DNA of 64,000 nucleotides from CAMQRS01 sp964370645 (GTDB lineage: Bacteria; Bacillota_I; Bacilli_A; Erysipelotrichales; Erysipelotrichaceae), in contig CAYJJS010000006.1 of the NCBI GenBank assembly GCA_964370645.1, positions 1 through 64,000 of the forward strand. The letters run 5' to 3'. Shown here one piece after another: positions 18,095 to 25,684 of the stretch; position 1 is the first letter of the stretch; each line of letters begins with the position of its first letter. A program made the position numbers and the translations under genes. Under the pieces are notes generated by a model. The model had not been told where the DNA came from. It made no database searches and saw only the letters and a list, made by a program, of their open reading frames with translations.

Positions 18095-18200
18095 AACAAC
18101 CTCCAACATTAACACGTTCTTAGCAGTGTGTAACTTCATAATCAAATACAGTGTATCATATTTATACACTTTAGTGTGCATCCAATTTATTCTTGTATAC

Positions 18201-18227
18201 AAAAAAAGAGCTTTACTCTGCTCTTTT
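18201..18227 (-). terminator. Terminator of divIC
   Basis: Minus strand AAAAGAGC, 8-base loop, GCTCTTTT followed by more T (18201-18207), directly after the gene. Confidence 0.9.
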
Positions 18228-18230
18228 CAA

Positions 18231-18512
18231 TTATTCCTCAGGTAGTTTAAACACTTGATCCCCAATATCTTTTGTTGTAGAGTATTGTCCAATTGCATAG
18301 CGAATGATATAATTCACATCATTCAAGTTATCAATCAATTGTTCATTTTCCTCTTTTTCTTCAGTTAGCTTTTCCAACTCATCTTCATGTAATGAAATAT
18401 TGCTTTTCAAACTATGTGTCGTTGCAAATTCACCTACAATATTTGTTATAAAAAAGAAGGTCATACCTAATAAAATTACACAATACAATAAACTTTTAAA
18501 TCTTTTACTCAT
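18231..18512 (-). CDS. divIC: DivIC/FtsB-like septum formation protein
   Basis: Small bitopic division protein: short cytoplasmic tail, one membrane helix (about 7-26) and an extracellular coiled coil (HEDELEKLTEEKEENEQLIDNLND), then a short C-terminal part. FtsB/DivIC proteins link FtsL and DivIB in the divisome. The 93-residue length fits. ATG 18512 follows GGAGG by five bases. Synteny supports the name: rqcP, yabP, yabQ, divIC is the Bacillus order. The 216-base gap from yabQ suggests its own promoter, but none is obvious. Confidence 0.87.
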   Translation of the reverse strand: MSKRFKSLLYCVILLGMTFFFITNIVGEFATTHSLKSNISLHEDELEKLTEEKEENEQLIDNLNDVNYIIRYAIGQYSTTKDIGDQVFKLPEE

Positions 18513-18728
18513 AGCACCCTCCTTTTTCATTATTATACAATAACACACCTATATTCGTAAACAAAGAAAACAAGTTTTATTGTATTTTTGAAATGCGATA
18601 TCAAATTTTTGTTTTCAACTCAACAAAAGATGATTTTACTTGAAAGATATACTCGTTTTCTTTGCAATCTTATTTATAAATTAAGCATATTCCTCATAAA
18701 CAAACTAAGTTGTAAACCATACGATTTA

Positions 18729-19061
18729 TTATAATTTCTTACATACTTTCAAACATTTATAATAAAATAGAACACAGCATCGTTTAATTTTAGAAAATAG
18801 ACAAACGCATAATGGATATAAGTACAAATAATAATATAGGACACATACAATAAAAGCCATAAGTAAATAGATATTCATTACGCCATAATTGATTTTATAC
18901 AAAAAATAATAAGCCACACAAACAAAGCATCCACAAAACAGTAGATCGATTAAAAACGCATTACGAAACAAAAACTGTTTCAAACTATACAAAAATCCAA
19001 ATACTAGCCCTGTACAACATGCATATAACAGTGCTAACATTTGAATTTGTATGAGCATCAT
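18729..19061 (-). CDS. yabQ: Sporulation membrane protein YabQ
   Basis: Very hydrophobic 110-residue protein with about four membrane segments, rich in Leu, Tyr and Cys, ending in a basic tail. Sequence similarity by eye is modest, but it overlaps the stop of yabP as ATGATG and lies before divIC, the conserved yabP-yabQ-divIC order. YabQ is needed for spore cortex formation in Bacillus. Identification leans on synteny and topology. Presence with YabP suggests the organism, or its recent ancestors, forms endospores. Confidence 0.82.
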   Translation of the reverse strand: MMLIQIQMLALLYACCTGLVFGFLYSLKQFLFRNAFLIDLLFCGCFVCVAYYFLYKINYGVMNIYLLMAFIVCVLYYYLYLYPLCVCLFSKIKRCCVLFYYKCLKVCKKL

Positions 19062-19351
19062 CGAAACAATCGCTTCATTAACGATTCTTTGTTTGTTTTT
19101 CTATGATCTAAATATTGAATCCCCTCAATATTTCCTTTAATTTTTACTTCCCCTCGTTCTTTGTCTAAACGATCTAAAGTTAAATCATTACCTACTACTT
19201 CTAACCACCCTTGTACACTCTCTACTACAAATACTTGATCATCAAAACTTTCGATTTGTTTGACACCGCTTATTTCTAAGTACTTACGATCTTTCAACAT
19301 CATATTATGATATGGATTCGTATCAAACTTTATTGTATTGAATTCAGACAT
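19058..19351 (-). CDS. yabP: Sporulation protein YabP
   Basis: Small protein (97 residues) required for spore cortex assembly in Bacillus, also related to YqfC. Typical patterns: HNMMLKDRKYLEISGVKQIESFDDQVF, then VESVQGWLEVVGNDLTLDRLD and GEVKIKGNIEGIQYLD, a repeating beta-rich fold. ATG 19351 follows GGGAGG by seven bases. It is followed with overlap by yabQ. Its usual upstream neighbour rqcP is separated here by a gene on the opposite strand. Confidence 0.93.
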   Translation of the reverse strand: MSEFNTIKFDTNPYHNMMLKDRKYLEISGVKQIESFDDQVFVVESVQGWLEVVGNDLTLDRLDKERGEVKIKGNIEGIQYLDHRKTNKESLMKRLFR

Positions 19352-19431
19352 CACTATACCTCCCAATACTTTATATTCATGTATCAACAAAAATATGATA
19401 TATTAATCATACAAATATACGGAGGCACAAA

Positions 19432-20067
19432 ATGAATGCAATTTTTCAAAATATGATATACCTTTTACCAGCCATAATCGTTGCTTTAGTCTTACACGAA
19501 TGGGCACATGCACTTGCAGCTTATATATTAGGAGATCGAAGCATTAAACAAAGAGGAAGACTTTCTTTCAATCCATTAAAGCACATTGATCCAATTGGTT
19601 TTCTAACCTTGTTGATTTTCCAATTTGGTTGGGCAAAACCCGTCGGTATCAATACATCTAAGTTTAAAAACCCTAAACTTAGTATGGCCTTTATAGCGCT
19701 TGCTGGACCACTAATGAACTTTGTCTTGTCTTTTGTCGCCATCCTTTGTTTCGTGCTATGTATCCACTTTGGTGTTTACACAACTGCCATTGGGGATTAC
19801 TTTACAACCTTCTTCAACTATTTAGGTGTTATCTCATTATCCTTATGTATATTTAATCTAATCCCTTTGCCACCTTTAGATGGTTCCAAGGTATTGTTTG
19901 CTTTTTTAGATGATGAAAGTTACTTTTCATTTATTTCTAACACAAAGTACTCTATGATACTTTTGATTATCCTAATCTTTAGTGGTGTGTTGAGCAATGG
20001 ATTATCAAATATAAATACAGATATTATTCAATCCATGATTTCACTAATCACAAACTTTATAGTATAA
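19432..20067 (+). CDS. Site-2 protease family (M50) intramembrane metalloprotease
   Basis: Multi-pass membrane protein of 211 residues with the zinc motif HEWAHA near residue 22 and the third ligand in NLIPLPPLDGSK (about 143-154). Five to six helices are visible and no PDZ domain, so it belongs to the minimal M50 group rather than RseP. Such proteases cut membrane-embedded substrates, for example in sporulation or stress signalling; the target is unknown. It is on the plus strand between minus-strand rqcP and yabP, breaking an otherwise conserved cluster, and shares a terminator with rqcP. Confidence 0.9.
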   Translation: MNAIFQNMIYLLPAIIVALVLHEWAHALAAYILGDRSIKQRGRLSFNPLKHIDPIGFLTLLIFQFGWAKPVGINTSKFKNPKLSMAFIALAGPLMNFVLSFVAILCFVLCIHFGVYTTAIGDYFTTFFNYLGVISLSLCIFNLIPLPPLDGSKVLFAFLDDESYFSFISNTKYSMILLIILIFSGVLSNGLSNINTDIIQSMISLITNFIV

Positions 20068-20070
20068 AAG

Positions 20071-20101
20071 AAACCCCATTTACTCTGAAATGGGGTTTTC
20101 T
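20071..20101. terminator. Bidirectional terminator between M50 protease gene and rqcP
   Basis: AAACCCCATTT (20071-20081), loop ACTCTG, AAATGGGGTTT (20088-20098), flanked by T-runs on both strands; the rqcP stop codon is inside. Confidence 0.92.
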
Positions 20102-20373
20102 GTAGATTCTTCTACTTTTTTTATTCTTTTTTCATCCAGCACTTCAAATAATAACGCTGCATCTTTTTTACTCGCTTGCTTCATTGTATCTAATACTTTA
20201 ATAGTAAGTTCACGATTTCCAAAATGTACAGTTATAACATCATTTACTTTTATTTCCGTACTTGGCTTTGCTTTACGACCATTCACGATGACACGTTCTT
20301 GATCTGCTAACTCTTTTGATACACTTCTTCTTTTTAGCACTCTTGCTACTTTTAAATATTTATCCAATCTCAT
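20080..20373 (-). CDS. rqcP: S4-domain ribosome quality control protein RqcP (YabO/Hsp15-like)
   Basis: Binds stalled 50S-peptidyl-tRNA complexes and works with RqcH in C-terminal alanine tailing. The S4 motif MRLDKYLKVARVLKRRSVSKELADQERVIVNGR-like pattern fills residues 1-60, then a strand-rich tail and an acidic C-terminus; 97 residues. ATG 20373 follows AGGTG by six bases; the GTG at 20382 is in that site. In Bacillus it directly precedes yabP; here an M50 gene intervenes. Downstream of the BspA-like gene by 76 bases without a clear terminator, so read-through is possible. Confidence 0.9.
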   Translation of the reverse strand: MRLDKYLKVARVLKRRSVSKELADQERVIVNGRKAKPSTEIKVNDVITVHFGNRELTIKVLDTMKQASKKDAALLFEVLDEKRIKKVEESTENPISE

Positions 20374-20449
20374 TTTAATCACCTACAACAATACTACCAT
20401 AAATCCACCTCCAACAAAACCATTGTTGTGAAGTTCTGTGACTTTATCA

Positions 20450-23400
20450 TTATTCAATAATTCTAGCTTTTAAGATTGCAATCAATAATTGATCATTTAA
20501 TGTGCTTAATGCTTCTTCACTTACATTTGGATCTGCATAAGTAGTATTTGCTTGTATTAATAGTGTATCTACACCTACAATTGTTTCTGGCTTATAAAGT
20601 TCCTTATTTTCTACAATTGTATTTACTAAATCTATTTTCAATTTCAATGAAGTTTTATTCACTTTTACACGCAAACTTGTAAATGCATCTACTAATTGTG
20701 TGTATACTTCATCAATTTCTACTTGTGTATAGTATGTTTCATTTAAAAGCGTTTGTGCTTGTGAAACTTTTTGAGCATAAACACTCCATGTTGTCGTTGT
20801 ATACGTTGCTGCATCTAATGTAGTAGAAGCTTGTACGAATGCCTCTAAATGTGATTTTTCAATTTTAGTGATTGTTAGATTTTGCATCAAGTTTTTAATT
20901 TCATCATTTACAACGTTCATCGCTGGCGCATCTTCACTCATTGTATTAATATATCCTTGTGCTTGTGTCACTTTTGCTTGTAACGCTTCTATTTCAGCTT
21001 GTACATATCCAGTTAAATTACCATTCAGTATAGCTGTTGCACTATTTATTGTTTCTGTTAATACATTTCTAGCTTCAATAACACCTAATTTGTCTGTCTC
21101 TTGCACAATCGTGTTCAATGCTGTTTGTGCTTCCACTTTAGAAATATTTAAAACTTCTTTGTTTAAAATAATTTCTGCCGCATCAATTGCTTGTTGCATA
21201 TTCGCAAATTCCTCTTGGGTGAAATTAGCTGCCATTTGCTTCGCACTTGCAACTGCACTGCTTAAACTTTCAAGTAATGTCTCTTCTGCTCTCTCTACTA
21301 ATTGTTGTGTTGCTTCTTCAACTAATGCCTCTTGAGCATCAATTTCTTCTTGCGTTGCTTGTGCATCTTCTAACACTGTGTTTGCTGCATCAATAGACGT
21401 CATTAATATTTCTAATGATACATTTGTATAAAATCCATCCAACAGCTCTTGTGCTTGATCCACTACAACTTGTAAAGCACTCTTATCTTGCTCTACTACG
21501 CTTACTGTACATGTATCTGTGATCGCATTTGACGTAGTTACGCTTATTATTGCTTGTCCTGGTGCAACAGCACTAACATTTCCACTATCATCCACAATAG
21601 CAACCTTTTCATCACTTGATGTCCATGTTAATGTCTTATCACTCGTTGTATCACTTGGATTAATTGTCGCAATCAATTGCTCACTACTTGTTCCACGTAA
21701 TAATAATGTTTCTTTATTCAATGTTACAGAAGTGATTTCTATTTCTTCCATTTCTACATTCACAACACATTGTGCTGTTTTACCATTACTGCTTGTTACT
21801 GTTATTGTAACTTGTCCTGGTGCAATCGCAATAACTTTACCACTATCATCTACAGTTGCTACATTTACATCACTTGATTCCCATGTCAATGTTTTATCAT
21901 CTGTTGTATCACTTGGGTTAATGCTAGCACTTAAAGCTTCTTCATCCCCTTCAATTAAATTCAACTCCGTTTTATTCAATTGTAGTGAGATAATTGGAAT
22001 ATCTAGCGCTTTTTCATTTACTGTAATCGTACATTCTGCTCTTTTTCCATTTGTCGCTACAACAGCGATCGTAGCATACCCTTTTGAAATAGCTCTTACA
22101 TTTCCTTCACTATCTACACTTGCAACACTCTCATTACTTGAACTCCATGTTAATGTTTTATCATCCGTTGTATCGATTGGATTAATACTTGCTCTTAAAT
22201 TTTGCTCAGCACCTTCATCCAAAACAATTGCAGTTAGGTTCAAACTAACATTCTCAATACTACTTGTAACTTCTACTTCACAAGTTGCTACAATACCAGT
22301 CTCACTTCTTGCGCTAATTGTTACCTTTCCAGGTGTTCTTGCGCTAACGACTCCGGTTGCACTCACGGTTGCTACATTCACATCACTTGAAGTCCAAGTT
22401 AACGCTTTACTATCCGTTGTATTATTTGGCGAAATCATTGCACGCAAAGCAAGTGTTTGATTTTTTTGGATACTTGCTTCTGTATAACTAAGTGTAATAC
22501 TTTGAAGTGGAATATGGATATCCTCTACTTTTACATTACTTTCACCTACTAATCCATTCGCATGCTCTGCACGAATCACACTATCCCCTTCTTCTAAGGC
22601 TGTAATTTTACCATTTACATCTACACTTACTATTTCTGGATTTGACGATGACCATGTCAAATCTGTATTTGAAATTAAATTATAGTTTGAAAACAATGCA
22701 TTATACGTATATTCATCTCCCATATTTAATGTCATCTCAGATTTATCTAAGTTAATACGATCACTATCTAACACTTTATACTTAACACTATTTCCTAAAT
22801 TAGCCATATAATTATAAGCAACAGACCCTGCTGGTACACTCACTTCTACCTTAGGAGAGTTTGAAAAAATACCTACGGCTAACCCTCCACTAACAATTGT
22901 ATTTGGTAAAGATACACTTTCTAAACTTTGGCAATCTGCAAATGCATACCCTTCAATGTTTGTCACACCATTTGGTACATGTACTTGTTTCAAACTATCA
23001 CAATATCTAAACAAACCAATCGGGATTTCTTTTAAATCTTCTGGTAATGTTATATTTTCTAAACTAGAACAGTATTGGAATGTTTCTTTCCCTATTTCCG
23101 TAATTGAATTTGGTAATGTAATGTCTTTCAAAGATACACATCCACTAAAAACACTATCCCCTAGTTCTGTAATTGTACTAGGTATTTCAATACTTTCTAA
23201 TGAACTACATCCACTAAACACTGCGTTTGTCAATCGAGTAAGTCCAGCTGGAATATTCACAGTTTTTAATGAAGCACATCCACTAAACGCAGCATATCCC
23301 ATCCCTAAAATACTATCTGGTAAAACAATACTCTCTAATGCTATACAATCTTTAAAAGCACTTTGACCAATTGTTTTCACAGTATTTGGAACGCTAATCG

Positions 23401-24070
23401 ATGTTAGCGTTAAACACCCTGCAAATGCATTTGTTCCTATTACAGTAACACCAGTTGGGATATCTATACTTTCTAAACTTACACAGTTTGCAAACATTCC
23501 ATCCCCTATGGTTGTTAGTGTGTTCGGTAGCGTTACATCCCTTAAGCTATAGCAGTTACCAAACACATTTGCTCCTATCGATGTAATACCTTCTGGAATA
23601 CTTACACTTTCCAAACTTGTACAATCAAAGAACATTCCTGTAGGTAATTCCTTTAAACTATTTGGTATTTCCACACTACGCAAACTACTACACCCTCTAA
23701 ATGCATTCGTCCCAATTCTAACTACTGAATTTGGTATAGTTAATTGCATCAATTGACTACATTGTGAAAAAGCATTATCCTCGATTATTTTAACACTTGA
23801 AGGAATAACCAACTGTTCAATCGATTTGGATTCTGCAAATGCTCCATATCCAATTGTACTTACAACAAGGCCATCAATACTCGAAGGTATTTCTAAAACC
23901 TTTTCGCTACCCCCATAATTAATAATGGTTATACTCCCATCATCATTTAATTCGTATGCATATTCTCCACTTATGATTGTTGATGCCTCTATTTCATCAA
24001 CTTGAAAATTCACTGCTGCAGCTGGCAATACTAATGCTATGGCCAATGCAACTTTTGCTACTTTTTTCAT
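20450..24070 (-). CDS. BspA-type leucine-rich-repeat surface protein with Ig-like and FIVAR domains
   Basis: Secreted protein of 1206 residues. Signal peptide about 1-22 (MKKVAKVALAIALVLPAAA). Residues 40-405 are tandem LRR_5 (BspA/TpLRR) units of about 23 residues, with the pattern SLxxVxIPxxVTxIGxxAFxxC. Five bacterial Ig-like Big_2 domains follow (about 437-860), several with the nearly repeated phrase SDTTDDKTLTWxSSD. The rest (about 870-1206) is five FIVAR-type helical repeats. LRR_5 proteins commonly mediate adhesion. No sortase motif or membrane anchor is visible, so attachment could be non-covalent through FIVAR or Ig domains. Promoter TTTACA-17-TATACT lies about 150 bases upstream with a cre-like sequence over the -35. 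Confidence 0.93.
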   Translation of the reverse strand: MKKVAKVALAIALVLPAAAVNFQVDEIEASTIISGEYAYELNDDGSITIINYGGSEKVLEIPSSIDGLVVSTIGYGAFAESKSIEQLVIPSSVKIIEDNAFSQCSQLMQLTIPNSVVRIGTNAFRGCSSLRSVEIPNSLKELPTGMFFDCTSLESVSIPEGITSIGANVFGNCYSLRDVTLPNTLTTIGDGMFANCVSLESIDIPTGVTVIGTNAFAGCLTLTSISVPNTVKTIGQSAFKDCIALESIVLPDSILGMGYAAFSGCASLKTVNIPAGLTRLTNAVFSGCSSLESIEIPSTITELGDSVFSGCVSLKDITLPNSITEIGKETFQYCSSLENITLPEDLKEIPIGLFRYCDSLKQVHVPNGVTNIEGYAFADCQSLESVSLPNTIVSGGLAVGIFSNSPKVEVSVPAGSVAYNYMANLGNSVKYKVLDSDRINLDKSEMTLNMGDEYTYNALFSNYNLISNTDLTWSSSNPEIVSVDVNGKITALEEGDSVIRAEHANGLVGESNVKVEDIHIPLQSITLSYTEASIQKNQTLALRAMISPNNTTDSKALTWTSSDVNVATVSATGVVSARTPGKVTISARSETGIVATCEVEVTSSIENVSLNLTAIVLDEGAEQNLRASINPIDTTDDKTLTWSSSNESVASVDSEGNVRAISKGYATIAVVATNGKRAECTITVNEKALDIPIISLQLNKTELNLIEGDEEALSASINPSDTTDDKTLTWESSDVNVATVDDSGKVIAIAPGQVTITVTSSNGKTAQCVVNVEMEEIEITSVTLNKETLLLRGTSSEQLIATINPSDTTSDKTLTWTSSDEKVAIVDDSGNVSAVAPGQAIISVTTSNAITDTCTVSVVEQDKSALQVVVDQAQELLDGFYTNVSLEILMTSIDAANTVLEDAQATQEEIDAQEALVEEATQQLVERAEETLLESLSSAVASAKQMAANFTQEEFANMQQAIDAAEIILNKEVLNISKVEAQTALNTIVQETDKLGVIEARNVLTETINSATAILNGNLTGYVQAEIEALQAKVTQAQGYINTMSEDAPAMNVVNDEIKNLMQNLTITKIEKSHLEAFVQASTTLDAATYTTTTWSVYAQKVSQAQTLLNETYYTQVEIDEVYTQLVDAFTSLRVKVNKTSLKLKIDLVNTIVENKELYKPETIVGVDTLLIQANTTYADPNVSEEALSTLNDQLLIAILKARIIE

Positions 24071-24221
24071 GTTCCCTCCTCTATGTCCCCTATTGGCGAA
24101 CTATTTATAGTAACCTTAACCGTCTACATGTTCTATTTAAATATGTGAAATAACTTATTTTCGTGATATATTTCTTTCCCTATATAAAACATATACATTC
24201 AAAACAGAACTTGTCATCTTT

Positions 24222-24258
24222 AGTATATCTAAACAACATACGTTTGTAAACGCTTAAC
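24222..24258 (-). promoter_or_regulatory. Promoter of the BspA-type gene with cre-like site
   Basis: Minus strand TTTACA (24245-24250), 17-base spacer, TATACT (24222-24227). Overlapping the -35, TGTAAACGCTTAAC (24245-24258, plus strand) matches 12 of 14 positions of the CcpA cre consensus. Carbon catabolite control is inference. Confidence 0.55.
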
Positions 24259-24301
24259 TTGTATGTCTTGGTGAAACACTAAAAAGTACAATTATTATAT
24301 T

Positions 24302-24330
24302 AAAAAGTGCAATGAGATACATTGCACTTT
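24302..24330 (-). terminator. Terminator of the small lipoprotein gene
   Basis: AAAGTGCAATG (24304-24314), 5-base loop, CATTGCACTTT (24320-24330), T-run on the minus strand. Confidence 0.92.
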
Positions 24331-24332
24331 CC

Positions 24333-24812
24333 TTATTCTACATCAACAAATTCACAACTATACATTTGTGTTTCATAATATTCTTTAATTTTATCCACTG
24401 CATATGCATCCTCTTTTACAAACTCTTCTTGTAAAATTTCCGCATTCGTAGCTTCACTCACATCTACTTTTGTGTAATCCCATGTTTGTACAAATGCAAA
24501 CGCAGTCTCTTGTATATCAAGTGCTATTTTTGCACCTTCTAGATCAGATAGAATTGAATTTCTATCAATATAATTTGCTAATATTTTATTATTTGTTTCA
24601 CTTTTCTCTAAAAAATCATATTTCTCACTATATACTGCGTTAAGTGCAATACCACTATCCTCGTTGAAACCTACTTGCACTTCTCCACTAAATGATTGAT
24701 CACCTGTACTACTTGCTAAATAACATACTAGCTTACCATCTTCTTTAGGCACTGTGTTTCCACACGCACTCAACAACAATACACCGATACCTAAAAATAG
24801 TTTCTTTTTCAT
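24333..24812 (-). CDS. Small lipoprotein with a Cys-flanked domain of unknown function
   Basis: Lipoprotein of 159 residues with a lipobox LLLSACG (lipidated Cys17). The exported domain runs from Cys30 (KLVCYL) to Cys153 (YSCEF), which could form a disulfide. It resembles, by eye, small YehR/DUF1307-like lipoproteins and the C-terminal part of the anchored protein at 50906-52003, where two cysteines are the same 123 positions apart. ATG 24812 is preceded closely by GAGGG; GTG 24821, three bases after AAAGGGG, is an alternative start. It has its own terminator. No function can be assigned. Confidence 0.75.
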   Translation of the reverse strand: MKKKLFLGIGVLLLSACGNTVPKEDGKLVCYLASSTGDQSFSGEVQVGFNEDSGIALNAVYSEKYDFLEKSETNNKILANYIDRNSILSDLEGAKIALDIQETAFAFVQTWDYTKVDVSEATNAEILQEEFVKEDAYAVDKIKEYYETQMYSCEFVDVE

Positions 24813-24916
24813 TTCCCTCACATTCCCCTTTCTTTACTATGCTATATTAAATATAACATACTTACGAGTTCTTTAAACAAAATTTTTTATATAATTTAAA
24901 CGCTTTCAATATCACA

Positions 24917-24945
24917 TTGCTTTCCCCTAATAAAACCCTTATAAT
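24917..24945 (+). promoter_or_regulatory. Promoter of thioredoxin-like lipoprotein gene
   Basis: TTGCTT (24917-24922), 17-base spacer, perfect TATAAT (24940-24945), 28 bases before the start codon. Confidence 0.6.
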
Positions 24946-24972
24946 AAAGTAGTATTAAAAAAGGAGCGTATT

Positions 24973-25437
24973 ATGAAAAAGATAGTAGCCTTGTTTATGA
25001 GCATACTTATTTGCAGTGGATGTGGAAGCACTGCACCATCCTTTGAAGAAAAACCAAATATTGAATTAGTTGCTAATGAAGGTAGTGTCGAGGCAATTAC
25101 ATTCGATGAAACCATTGAAAAGATAGATAATGATGATACCTTTATTGTATTGTTGAGTAGCACCTATTGTAATGCTTGTCTAGATTTTCACATGCAAAGT
25201 GATGCGTACACAAAGGAAGTTGGGTTGACTTATTATGCAATTGTACTAGATGATGAACCTACCAGTGAACAAGAAAATTTAGATAAAGCAAACGAGCTTT
25301 TCGGACACTTCTCTGCCACACCATCCTTGTATCTAATTCAAGATGGTGAAGTACGTGATCGTTTAACATCTGATACGGAAGAAACGAGTCTTACAAACTT
25401 TCAAACATTCTTAAGAGATAATGAAATTATCGACTAA
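24973..25437 (+). CDS. Thioredoxin-fold lipoprotein
   Basis: Surface lipoprotein of 154 residues: lipobox ICSGCG (Cys17), then a thioredoxin-like domain with the redox pair CNAC (Cys66, Cys69) after the strand TFIVLLSSTY and the cis-Pro117 in ATPSLYLI. Such proteins act in disulfide exchange outside the membrane or in bacteriocin-type immunity; partner unknown. AAGGAG lies six bases before ATG 24973. It is the only plus-strand gene in the surface island and has its own promoter and terminator. Neighbouring proteins with conserved cysteine pairs (24333-24812) are possible clients, which is inference. Confidence 0.87.
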   Translation: MKKIVALFMSILICSGCGSTAPSFEEKPNIELVANEGSVEAITFDETIEKIDNDDTFIVLLSSTYCNACLDFHMQSDAYTKEVGLTYYAIVLDDEPTSEQENLDKANELFGHFSATPSLYLIQDGEVRDRLTSDTEETSLTNFQTFLRDNEIID

Positions 25438-25463
25438 ACTTGTTGTATAAACAAGTTTTTTTA
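25436..25463 (+). terminator. Terminator of thioredoxin-like lipoprotein gene
   Basis: AAACTTGTT (25436-25444), loop, AACAAGTTT (25450-25458) and T-run; the stop codon is at the stem base. Confidence 0.9.
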
Positions 25464-25565
25464 TTCCACTCTTTCTATTTCATATTTTTTTTAGCCTCAT
25501 TACACACTTTAATTAATGTATTCCTAAAAGCGGTATAAAGTTTTTTCATCAGTTATTTATATTTA

Positions 25566-25604
25566 TAAAAAAGCGGTTTAAAGTTTTCACTCTAAACCGC
25601 TTTT
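25566..25604 (-). terminator. Terminator of the GH31 gene
   Basis: Minus strand AAAAGCGGTTTA, 12-base loop, TAAACCGCTTTT with six or more T. A near copy of one arm plus loop (AAAAGCGGTATAAAGTTTT, 25526-25544) lies 43 bases away. Confidence 0.9.
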
Positions 25605-25684
25605 CTGGTCTTAATTTTGTTGGATTTATTAATTACCAACACTATTTTTAAAGAGCCCTTTTTTCTAATAACACAATCTAAATA

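Noticed and set aside
21519..22460. Plus-strand open frame of 313 codons
   Set aside because: It is antisense to the Ig-like repeats of the BspA-type gene, has no ribosome-binding site and its translation mirrors the repeat; a shadow frame. The same applies to 20868-21335 and 22956-23366.
22956..24000. Regular short repeats suggestive of a CRISPR array
   Set aside because: The periodicity is that of LRR_5 codons within a long open frame; no conserved repeat with unique spacers.
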